A stretch of 8,521 nt of DNA from JAFAXD01 sp035472475 (GTDB lineage: Bacteria; Pseudomonadota; Alphaproteobacteria; Rhizobiales; Xanthobacteraceae), in assembly GCA_035472475.1 (NCBI GenBank), contig DATIPA010000181.1, positions 1 through 8,521 of the forward strand. The letters run 5' to 3'. Under the pieces are notes generated by a model, which ran no database searches, was not told the DNA's origin, and was given only the letters and a program-made list of their open reading frames with translations. The position numbers and the translations under genes are program-made. Below are positions 1-5,112 of this stretch, one piece after another; the first letter of the stretch is position 1, and each line of letters opens with the position of its first letter.

Positions 1-1082
1 TCGAGGGTGAACTTGTAGACCTTGGCGAGCGCTTCGAGCGTCTGGGTGTAGTAGGGCGATGACGAGCGCGACCACGGCGCGATCGCGCCGCGCCGCAAGG
101 TCAGATCCGGATCCGGGATGACCAGGTCGGCGTCGATGCGCTGCTCGACGCCGAGCCCGCCGCACGCCGGACAGGCACCGAACGGATTGTTGAACGAGAA
201 CAGGCGCGGCTCGATTTCGGGAATCGTGAAGCCGGACACCGGGCAGGCGAATTTCTCCGAAAACAGCAGGCGCTCGGGGCCACTGCGGTCGTGGATCTTG
301 GCGGTTTTTTTTGCCGGTGCGGCTTCGGCCGGCGCATCCGCGAGTTCGACCACCGCCATCCCATCCGCGAGCTTGAGCGCGGTCTCGAACGACTCCGCGA
401 GACGCTGCGCGATGTCGGAGCGCACCACGATGCGGTCGACCACCACGTCGATGTCGTGGTTGAACTTCTTGTCGAGCGCCGGCGCCTCAGTGATCTCGTA
501 GAACGCGCCGTCGATCTTGACGCGCTGGAACCCTTTCTTGAGCCATTCGGCCAGTTCCTTGCGGTACTCGCCCTTACGGCCGCGTGCGACCGGGGCCAGC
601 AAATAAAGCCGCGTTCCTTCCGGCAGCGTCAGAACTCGGTCGACCATCTGCGACACGGTCTGGCTCTCGATCGGCAGGCCGGTCGCCGGCGAGTAGGGGA
701 CGCCGATACGCGCCCAGAGGAGCCGCATGTAGTCATAGATCTCGGTGACGGTTCCGACCGTCGAGCGCGGGTTGCGCGAGGTCGTCTTCTGCTCGATCGA
801 AATCGCAGGCGACAGGCCGTCGATCTGGTCGACGTCCGGCTTTTGCATCATTTCGAGGAACTGGCGCGCGTAGGCGGAGAGCGACTCCACGTAGCGGCGC
901 TGGCCTTCGGCGTAGATCGTATCGAACGCGAGCGAGGACTTGCCGGAGCCCGAGAGGCCGGTGAGGACGACCAGCTGGTCGCGCGGCAGCTCGACGTCGA
1001 TGTTCTTGAGATTGTGCTCGCGCGCGCCGCGAACGGCGATCACCCGGCGGTCACGGCGCTGGTCAAAACGGTCAGTCATCAT
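1..1082 (-). CDS. uvrA: UvrABC excinuclease subunit A, N-terminal part (gene cut by window start)
   Basis: UvrA is the ABC-type ATPase that, with UvrB, locates bulky DNA lesions in nucleotide excision repair in the cytoplasm. About 360 N-terminal codons are present, out of the roughly 950-1000 residues usual for the family; the rest lies beyond the window. Seen: Walker A GLSGSGKSS at residues 42-50, followed by the family block FDTIYAEGQRRYVESLSAYARQ; SRNPRSTVGTVTEIYDY; and the first zinc-binding region with EPRLFSFNNPFGACPACGGLG near residues 290-310. Two adjacent in-frame ATGs (1082 and 1079) are possible starts; GGA about 7 nt before the first favours 1082. Oddities: the first zinc half-site reads C280-P-V-S283 instead of CxxC, and a run of eight A residues (305-312 on the complement) codes for the Lys-Lys of an Ala/Lys-rich linker. 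It is divergent from ssb, with a LexA box in the shared upstream region. The identification is secure. Confidence 0.97.
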   Translation of the reverse strand, partial: MMTDRFDQRRDRRVIAVRGAREHNLKNIDVELPRDQLVVLTGLSGSGKSSLAFDTIYAEGQRRYVESLSAYARQFLEMMQKPDVDQIDGLSPAISIEQKTTSRNPRSTVGTVTEIYDYMRLLWARIGVPYSPATGLPIESQTVSQMVDRVLTLPEGTRLYLLAPVARGRKGEYRKELAEWLKKGFQRVKIDGAFYEITEAPALDKKFNHDIDVVVDRIVVRSDIAQRLAESFETALKLADGMAVVELADAPAEAAPAKKTAKIHDRSGPERLLFSEKFACPVSGFTIPEIEPRLFSFNNPFGACPACGGLGVEQRIDADLVIPDPDLTLRRGAIAPWSRSSSPYYTQTLEALAKVYKFTL

Positions 1083-1126
1083 CTGGGTTCCGCGCTTCGC
1101 AACGTAGTCAGCCAGGGCGGCCTTCG

Positions 1127-1199
1127 CCAGTGCCGCCGATTTGAAGTTCCTATCCCGGTTGCAGCAAGCTCTTTAGGAACTTCAAATCGGCGGCACTGG
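1127..1199. repeat. Palindromic repeat 1: perfect 26-bp stem, 21-nt loop
   Basis: Bases 1127-1152 are the exact reverse complement of 1174-1199, with loop 1153-1173. The outer end reads CCAGTGCC, the middle GCCGATTTGA and the inner end GTTCCTA. The outer AGTG, the GATTTGA core and the inner TTC recur in the copy at 4251, and AGTGCC and GAAGTTC recur in the copy at 1213, so this is one member of a dispersed family. There is no T-run on either side, so it is not a classic intrinsic terminator. It lies 45 nt upstream of the uvrA start. Confidence 0.93.
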
Positions 1200-1358
1200 A
1201 ATCACATGTTTGGTAGTGCCCCTTTGCTTCCGAAGTTCGTTTCGGAGGATGCTGCATGTATTACGAACTTCGGAAGCGGGGCACTACTGCACAAACGGCA
1301 CTGCGTAATGGCTGTACACAAGGCCGCCAACGTGGCTTGGCTGCGAATCACATGGTTG
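1199..1358 (+). repeat. 14-nt direct repeat pair flanking palindromic repeat 2
   Basis: GAATCACATGTTTG (1199-1212) recurs as GAATCACATGGTTG (1345-1358), 13 of 14 identical. The pair brackets hairpin 2 and 57 nt of further sequence. It could be a footprint of insertion or local duplication. No matching terminal inverted repeats are seen at the inner borders. Confidence 0.55.
1213..1287. repeat. Palindromic repeat 2: 25-bp stem with a 3-nt bulge, 22-nt loop
   Basis: GTAGTGCCCC (1213-1222) pairs with GGGGCACTAC (1278-1287), and GCTTCCGAAGTTCGT (1226-1240) pairs with 1263-1277. TTT at 1223-1225 is unpaired, and the loop is 1241-1262. The outer AGTGCC and inner GAAGTTC match repeat 1 while the middle segment differs. 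This looks like a diverged or recombined member of the same family, placed in tandem 13 nt after repeat 1. Confidence 0.92.
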
Positions 1359-1384
1359 CGCCGATGCGACCGGCATGCTAGAAC
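1356..1384 (+). promoter_or_regulatory. Candidate ssb promoter overlapping the LexA box
   Basis: TTGCGC (1356-1361), a 17-nt spacer and TAGAAC (1379-1384) form a moderate sigma70-like pair. The -10 element overlaps the first half of the GAAC-N7-GAAC box, so LexA bound there would block polymerase. The match is imperfect (3 of 6 and 4 of 6), so this is only a candidate. Confidence 0.3.
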
Positions 1385-1395
1385 AAAAAGAGAAC
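1381..1395. promoter_or_regulatory. LexA (SOS) box, alphaproteobacterial type
   Basis: GAAC at 1381-1384, AAAAAGA, then GAAC at 1392-1395, equal to GTTC-N7-GTTC on the minus strand. This is the LexA operator consensus known from Alphaproteobacteria such as Rhodobacter and Rhizobium. It sits 176 bp before ssb and about 300 bp before uvrA, both of which are SOS-linked in many proteobacteria. The A/T-rich spacer fits good sites. Confidence 0.85.
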
Positions 1396-1571
1396 ATAAC
1401 GAAGGTCGCGGCCGAGATTGTGGATTGCGTGCGCGGTCGTCTGCACCATGTGTGGATGGACCGGTTGACGCCCTTGCGAGGGCATGCCCGCGAAGCGCAG
1501 TTTCAATCGCAAGACTTTAGCGGCGATGCGGGCGTCGACCCCCCGATTTTCAGGCGCATGGAGGCGCGAAT

Positions 1572-2060
1572 ATGGCTGGCTCAGTGAACAAAGTTATTCT
1601 TGTCGGTAATCTAGGCGCAGATCCGGAAGTGCGGCGTACGCAGGATGGCCGGCCGATCGTGAACCTGCGGGTCGCAACCTCGGATAATTGGCGTGACAAG
1701 GCGACCGGCGAGCGGCGCGAGCGTACTGAATGGCACCGGGTCGTGATTTTCAGCGAAGGGCTCGCCAAAGTCGCCGAGCAGTACCTCAAGAAGGGCTCGA
1801 AGGTTTATCTCGAAGGCGCGCTGCAGACCCGCAAATGGCAGGATCAATCCGGCCAGGATCGCTATTCGACCGAGGTGGTGCTGCAGGGTTTCAATGCGGT
1901 GCTCACCATGCTCGACAAGGCCGGCGGTGGCGGCGCCGAGCCGAGCTACGAGGGCGGCAGCGACTTCGGATCGTCGGGCCCGGCGCCGCGCGAACGCAAG
2001 CCCGCCATGGCGGGCGCCGGTGGCTCGCGCAGCGACATGGACGACGAGATCCCGTTCTGA
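1572..2060 (+). CDS. ssb: Single-stranded DNA-binding protein
   Basis: SSB coats single-stranded DNA as a homotetramer during replication, recombination and repair, and recruits partner proteins through its acidic tail. The 162-residue protein has an OB-fold domain at about residues 4-110, starting SVNKVILVGNLGADPEVR. The aromatic DNA-contact residues are all present: W40, W54, F60 and W89, matching E. coli W40/W54/F60/W88. A Gly/Ser/Pro/Ala-rich flexible linker (about 117-153) leads to the conserved tail DMDDEIPF, the docking site for partner proteins. The ATG at 1572 is fixed by GGAGG at 1560-1564 (7-nt spacer) and by alignment of the N terminus. It is divergent from uvrA, with a LexA box 176 bp upstream, so DNA damage may induce it. 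The length is slightly short but normal for Alphaproteobacteria. Confidence 0.98.
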   Translation: MAGSVNKVILVGNLGADPEVRRTQDGRPIVNLRVATSDNWRDKATGERRERTEWHRVVIFSEGLAKVAEQYLKKGSKVYLEGALQTRKWQDQSGQDRYSTEVVLQGFNAVLTMLDKAGGGGAEPSYEGGSDFGSSGPAPRERKPAMAGAGGSRSDMDDEIPF

Positions 2061-2145
2061 CGGGGTCGTGGGGTCTCCTACCCGTGCCTGTGAACGAGCG
2101 GTGCGGCGTGGCTGTACGTTGCGCGCCCATGGCCGCTGACCCGCC

Positions 2146-2628
2146 ATGATCGGCATCGAGTACGCGTTCGCGCTCAAGTTCATCCACGTCCTGGCCGCGG
2201 CAGTCCTCTTTGGCACCGGCCTCGGCATCGCGTTCTTCACCTGGATGGCGCACCGTACCGGTGACGTCGCAACGATCGCCGGGATTGCCCCCGTTGTGGT
2301 CGTCGCCGATGCGGTCTTCATCGCGACCGCCGTGATTGTGCAGCCGGTGTCCGGTGTGCTGCTGGCGTGGTCGATCGGCTATTCGCTGCTCGACGGATGG
2401 ATCGCCGCGTCGCTGATTCTCTATGTCGTGGTCGGCCTGTGCTGGCTGCCGGTGGTTGTCATCCAAATTCGCCTGCGCGATCTCGCGCGTGCGGCGTTGA
2501 AAAATACCGCGCCGCTGCCGCCGGAGTACCGCCGCCTCTACGCCATCTGGTTCTGGCTCGGGTGGCCAGCATTCGCGGGCGTGCTCGCGATCTTCGCGCT
2601 GATGATCTGGAAGCCGGTCGCGTGGTAG
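2146..2628 (+). CDS. DUF2269 family integral membrane protein
   Basis: This is a 160-residue hydrophobic protein with about four membrane segments (near residues 8-33, 46-75, 84-108 and 133-155). It resembles the DUF2269 family of small predicted inner-membrane proteins, whose function is unknown to me. Visible features are His14 in the first segment (ALKFIHVLAAAVLFGTGLG, typical of the family), Asp55 within the second segment, and a basic cytoplasmic-type loop between segments 3 and 4 (RLRDLARAALKN). No strong Shine-Dalgarno precedes the ATG. The start is chosen because it begins just before the first membrane segment and opens the conserved block. It lies 85 bp after ssb and 33 bp before the hydrolase gene, so it may be the first gene of a three-gene unit or be read through from ssb. 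The family call rests on remembered sequence pattern. Confidence 0.82.
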   Translation: MIGIEYAFALKFIHVLAAAVLFGTGLGIAFFTWMAHRTGDVATIAGIAPVVVVADAVFIATAVIVQPVSGVLLAWSIGYSLLDGWIAASLILYVVVGLCWLPVVVIQIRLRDLARAALKNTAPLPPEYRRLYAIWFWLGWPAFAGVLAIFALMIWKPVAW

Positions 2629-2650
2629 GGTTGCGCGTCGTCCCTGCGTC

Positions 2651-2656
2651 GGGAGG
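2651..2656 (+). promoter_or_regulatory. Ribosome binding site of the MetX-like hydrolase
   Basis: GGGAGG lies 5 nt before the ATG at 2662. It is the clearest Shine-Dalgarno within the three-gene cluster and fixes the start directly ahead of the signal peptide. Confidence 0.7.
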
Positions 2657-2661
2657 CGTGC

Positions 2662-3822
2662 ATGAAAGCGTTGGCTCGCGCGTTTGCAATCGTTCTGATG
2701 TTGCTGCCAGGCGCGGCGTTCGCCCAGAGCAGCGACCTGATCGTCGAGAAGAAAACCTTTGAATTGCCGAGCTACACGACGGTCGCAGGCGCAACCATCA
2801 AATCCGTGAAGGTCGGCTGGGAATCGGCGGGCACGCTCAACGCCGACAAGTCGAATGCGATCCTGATCACACACTACTTCAGCGGGACCAGCCACGCCTT
2901 CGGCAAGTACGCGTCAAGCGACGCGACCGCCGGCTACTGGGACGCGATCATCGGCCCCGGCAAGGCGATCGACACCAGGAAATATTTCGTTTTCTCATCC
3001 GACACGCTCGTCAATCTCAACGTCAACGCACCGAACGTGGTGACGACCGGGCCGGCGAGCATCAATCCGGACACCGGGAAGCCGTACGGCATGAGCTTCC
3101 CCGTGGTCAGCTTCAAGGACTTCGTCAACGTACAGAAGGCCCTGGTCGACAGCCTCGGCATCCGCCGGCTGCGCGCCGTCGTGGGTGCGTCCGGCGGGGG
3201 GTTTCAGGCTTACGAGTGGGCCGCGAGCTATCCCAACATGGTGGAGCGGATCGTGCCGGTGATCAGCACCCCGCGCGCCGATCCCTACCTGATCGGCTGG
3301 CTCGACGCCTGGGCGCAGCCGATCCGGCTCGACCCGAAATGGAATGGCGGCGACTACTACGACAAGGAGCCGCCGCTCGAAGGACTGAAAGCCGCGCTCA
3401 AGCTCGTCACGTTGCACGCCTTCCAATCGGAATGGGCGGCGAAGACGTTTGGCTCGGAACCGGCCGAAGCGGGCAAGGACCCGGGCAAGGCCATGGACAA
3501 CCACTTCAAGATCGAAAGTGGCCTTGAGACCGTTGCGGCGGCGCGTGCCAAGACCGCAGACGCCAATCATTTCCTGTATATGGTCAAGACCAATCAGCTC
3601 GCATCCGCCGATCCGGCAAAGATCAAGATGCCCGTGCTGCTGCTGTATTCGCCGACCGACCTCGTATTCCAGGAGCAGCAGGTCGCGGCGGCGGCAGGCG
3701 AGTTGGCGGCCGCCGGCAGCACCATCGAGACCGGTAAGCTCATCGGACCATACGGGCATAACAACGGCGTGTTCGCGATCTCACAGGCCGCCGATCAAAT
3801 CCGTGCCTTCATCGACAAGTAG
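2662..3822 (+). CDS. Exported MetX-like alpha/beta-hydrolase (homoserine acetyltransferase-related)
   Basis: This 386-residue alpha/beta-hydrolase-fold protein is related to the homoserine O-acetyltransferase (MetX) family. The MetX-type block TGPASINPDTGKPYGMSFP is followed by SFKDFVNVQKALVDSLGI. The nucleophile elbow is VGASGGG with Ser177, then FQAYEWAASYP. The acid is probably Asp333 in SPTDLVF, and the base His366 in YGHNNGVF. Unlike biosynthetic MetX it begins with a clear signal peptide (Lys2/Arg6, hydrophobic core, cleavage probably after AFA at residue 21), so it should act in the periplasm or outside the cell. That makes a role in methionine synthesis unlikely; an acyltransferase, esterase or other hydrolase activity is open. 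The start is supported by GGGAGG 5 nt upstream. It lies 33 bp after a DUF2269 gene and 5 nt before a DUF2306 gene, both encoding membrane proteins. The substrate is unknown. Confidence 0.9.
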   Translation: MKALARAFAIVLMLLPGAAFAQSSDLIVEKKTFELPSYTTVAGATIKSVKVGWESAGTLNADKSNAILITHYFSGTSHAFGKYASSDATAGYWDAIIGPGKAIDTRKYFVFSSDTLVNLNVNAPNVVTTGPASINPDTGKPYGMSFPVVSFKDFVNVQKALVDSLGIRRLRAVVGASGGGFQAYEWAASYPNMVERIVPVISTPRADPYLIGWLDAWAQPIRLDPKWNGGDYYDKEPPLEGLKAALKLVTLHAFQSEWAAKTFGSEPAEAGKDPGKAMDNHFKIESGLETVAAARAKTADANHFLYMVKTNQLASADPAKIKMPVLLLYSPTDLVFQEQQVAAAAGELAAAGSTIETGKLIGPYGHNNGVFAISQAADQIRAFIDK

Positions 3823-3827
3823 CACCC

Positions 3828-4229
3828 GTGTCGCTCGCCCCGCTGCTCAACGCCGAGCCCGTCATCCAGGTTCACGCCTTTGCGGCGATCGCCGCGCTCG
3901 CGCTCGGCATCGTCCAGCTGTCGGCGCCGAAAGGCACGCTGCCGCACCGGTCCATGGGCTGGATCTGGGTGACCTTGATGCTGATCGTCAGTATCAGCGC
4001 CTTCTTCATTCACCAGATCCGGATGTGGGGCCCGTGGAGCCCGATCCATCTGCTGGCGGTCTACACGCTGATCATGCTGCCGGTTGGCGTCATCGCCGCG
4101 CACCGCCATGTCATCGAGCGCCACCGGCGCACCATGGCGGGCATTTTTATCGGCGGGCTGGTGATCGCGGGCGTGTTCACGTTCTACCCGGGCCGGATCA
4201 TGTACCACGTGGTGTTCGGCGGGAATTAA
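3828..4229 (+). CDS. DUF2306 family small membrane protein (GTG start)
   Basis: This is a 133-residue hydrophobic protein with about four membrane segments (near 12-32, 44-63, 73-91 and 104-120), resembling the DUF2306 family, whose function is not established to my knowledge. Histidines are notably frequent and lie at segment ends: His16, His40 (LPHRSMGW), His62, His74, and the cluster His92/His94/His99 in AHRHVIERHRRTM. This pattern would suit metal or haem ligation, but that is inference. The GTG at 3828 is chosen because it lies 5 nt after the hydrolase stop and opens the frame just before the first conserved segment. There is no good Shine-Dalgarno, so translational coupling to the upstream gene is likely. 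It is the last gene of the cluster, convergent with the marC-family gene, with a palindromic repeat in between. Confidence 0.8.
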   Translation: MSLAPLLNAEPVIQVHAFAAIAALALGIVQLSAPKGTLPHRSMGWIWVTLMLIVSISAFFIHQIRMWGPWSPIHLLAVYTLIMLPVGVIAAHRHVIERHRRTMAGIFIGGLVIAGVFTFYPGRIMYHVVFGGN

Positions 4230-4250
4230 GCCGCGCCGTTCGCGCGCCTG

Positions 4251-4310
4251 CTAGTGGAGCGGATTTGACATTCGCTACCCACCCAGCAGCGGACTCGTGA
4301 AGCGAACTAG
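4251..4310. repeat. Palindromic repeat 3, with one arm shortened by 16 nt
   Basis: The left arm reads CTAG, then TGGAGCGGATTTGACA, then TTCGCT (4251-4276). The right arm reads AGCGAA directly joined to CTAG (4301-4310), so it pairs with both ends of the left arm but lacks the 16-nt middle. The left arm shares AGTG, GC, GATTTGA and TTC at aligned positions with repeat 1. It is therefore a degenerate member of the same family, between the convergent DUF2306 and marC-family genes. The last two codons and stop of the marC-family gene lie at its right edge. The 10-bp stem could serve as a bidirectional transcription end, though no T-run follows. Confidence 0.75.
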
Positions 4311-4945
4311 TGTACGCCGACCCCGGGCCCGATCACCGCGCGGATTCCGTCGATCACGTATTGAACGGCGAGCGCGGCCAGGATCATGCCGAGCAGGCGC
4401 GACAGCACCACATTGCCGGTGATGCCGAGGAAGCGTGAAATCTCGCTGGCCGAGACAAACACCAGGAACGTGGCGCCGCAGACCGCGACGATCACCAGGA
4501 TCAGCAGCACCCACATCACCGTCGTATAGGCGGCGGCCGACAGCAGAACCGTCGCCGCGATCGCGCCCGGTCCCGCCATCAGCGGGATCGCGATCGGAAA
4601 TGCCGCGATGTTGCGCACGTGGTCTTCGATCGCCTGTTCGGCGGTCTTCGACTGCTGCTGCAGGCGCGTGCCGAGCACCATCTCGGTCGCGACCAGAAAC
4701 AGCAGCAGCCCGCCCGCGATTTCAAATGCGGGCTGGGTGATGCCGAGGCTGCGGAGCAGCGCGTCGCCGATGAACGCCGTGCCGAACAGCACCGCGCCCG
4801 CAATCAGACAGGCGCGTTGCGCGACCTGTCGCTGCGCCGCCGGCGGCAGCCCGGCCGTGAGCCCGGCGAACACCGGCGCAAGCCCGATCGGGTCGACGAC
4901 AACCAGCAAGGTGACGAGGGCGGAGACGAGGTAGTCGAACGGCAT
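4307..4945 (-). CDS. MarC family integral membrane protein
   Basis: MarC-family proteins are inner-membrane proteins with about six helices. The family was once linked to multiple antibiotic resistance, and its transport role is unproven. The 212 residues match the usual family length. Seen: VVVDPIGLAPVF at residues 15-26 (the N-terminal family motif), GGLLLFLVATEMV at 78-90 and PLMAGPGAI at 121-129 (a repeat-type motif in the second half). A polar loop at about 93-113 contains a Gln/Lys/Glu-rich stretch, and hydrophobic helices run to the end. The ATG at 4945 is the only start that retains the first helix; its Shine-Dalgarno is weak. The gene is convergent with DUF2306 and divergent from the Rid gene. 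Its stop codon falls at the edge of a palindromic repeat, so the final residues (GVGVH) may be repeat-derived. I give no symbol because marC proper refers to the enterobacterial gene. Confidence 0.93.
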   Translation of the reverse strand: MPFDYLVSALVTLLVVVDPIGLAPVFAGLTAGLPPAAQRQVAQRACLIAGAVLFGTAFIGDALLRSLGITQPAFEIAGGLLLFLVATEMVLGTRLQQQSKTAEQAIEDHVRNIAAFPIAIPLMAGPGAIAATVLLSAAAYTTVMWVLLILVIVAVCGATFLVFVSASEISRFLGITGNVVLSRLLGMILAALAVQYVIDGIRAVIGPGVGVH

Positions 4946-5112
4946 GCGGTCGGGGTAGCACGGTGCGGGGTCCGGTCAAGCCGACCGGCATGCGAATTCC
5001 GCTCGGAGGGAACTTTCCGACTTGCTCCGGCCTTGTGCGCGCGGGATTCAAACCCGCCGGGGACCCTAAATTCGATGACGACTATCCGCAGTCAACGAAC
5101 GGAGTGAAGAGC
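4946..5112. other. Divergent marC-family / Rid intergenic region
   Basis: This 167-bp spacer must hold promoters for both flanking genes. I see only a weak -10-like CTAAAT (5066-5071) for the plus strand and GGAG at 5101-5104, 8 nt before the Rid ATG. A GCGGG / CCCGC hairpin with a 7-nt loop around 5041-5057 resembles a tRNA T-arm but no tRNA body surrounds it. Confidence 0.5.

Larger units (their letters stand above)
1083..1571. other. uvrA-ssb divergent intergenic region
   Basis: This 489-bp stretch has no convincing gene. From left to right it holds a perfect 26-bp inverted repeat (1127-1199), a second bulged inverted repeat (1213-1287), and a near-identical direct repeat (GAATCACATG plus TTG, 1199-1212 and 1345-1358, 13 of 14 identical). 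It also holds a 9-bp inverted pair GGCGGCCTT (1116-1124) and AAGGCCGCC (1320-1328) enclosing both hairpins, a LexA-type box (1381-1395), and the ssb ribosome binding site (1560-1564). A 70-codon open frame from 1375 overlaps the ssb start but has no recognisable protein features. Confidence 0.85.

Noticed and set aside
1127..1287. Intrinsic terminators for uvrA or ssb
   Set aside because: Both flanking genes are transcribed away from this region and neither stem is followed by a T-run, so terminator function for them makes no sense.
1127..1287. CRISPR array
   Set aside because: Only two units, each internally palindromic with a different middle; no regular spacer pattern and no cas genes.
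291..1520. 409-codon plus-strand open frame across the uvrA 5' part and the spacer
   Set aside because: It is antisense to conserved UvrA sequence, runs through both hairpins, and has Arg/Asp/Val-rich composition typical of a shadow frame in high-GC DNA.
1375..1587. 70-codon open frame just upstream of and overlapping the ssb start
   Set aside because: It covers the LexA box and the ssb ribosome binding site, has no Shine-Dalgarno of its own, and shows no family resemblance; probably non-coding leader.
1903..2895. 330-codon minus-strand open frame opposite ssb and the DUF2269 gene
   Set aside because: It is antisense to three well-supported genes, with low-complexity Arg/Asp/His-rich translation and no recognisable domain.
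2995..3759. 254-codon minus-strand open frame inside the MetX-like gene
   Set aside because: The sense strand carries a complete signal peptide and catalytic triad; the antisense translation is Arg/Gly/Asp-rich and without motifs.
5041..5057. tRNA T-arm-like hairpin GCGGG-ATTCAAA-CCCGC
   Set aside because: On the plus strand the TTC is out of register in the loop; on the minus strand the loop reads TTTGAAT, missing the invariant C56. No D-arm, anticodon arm or acceptor stem can be built around it.
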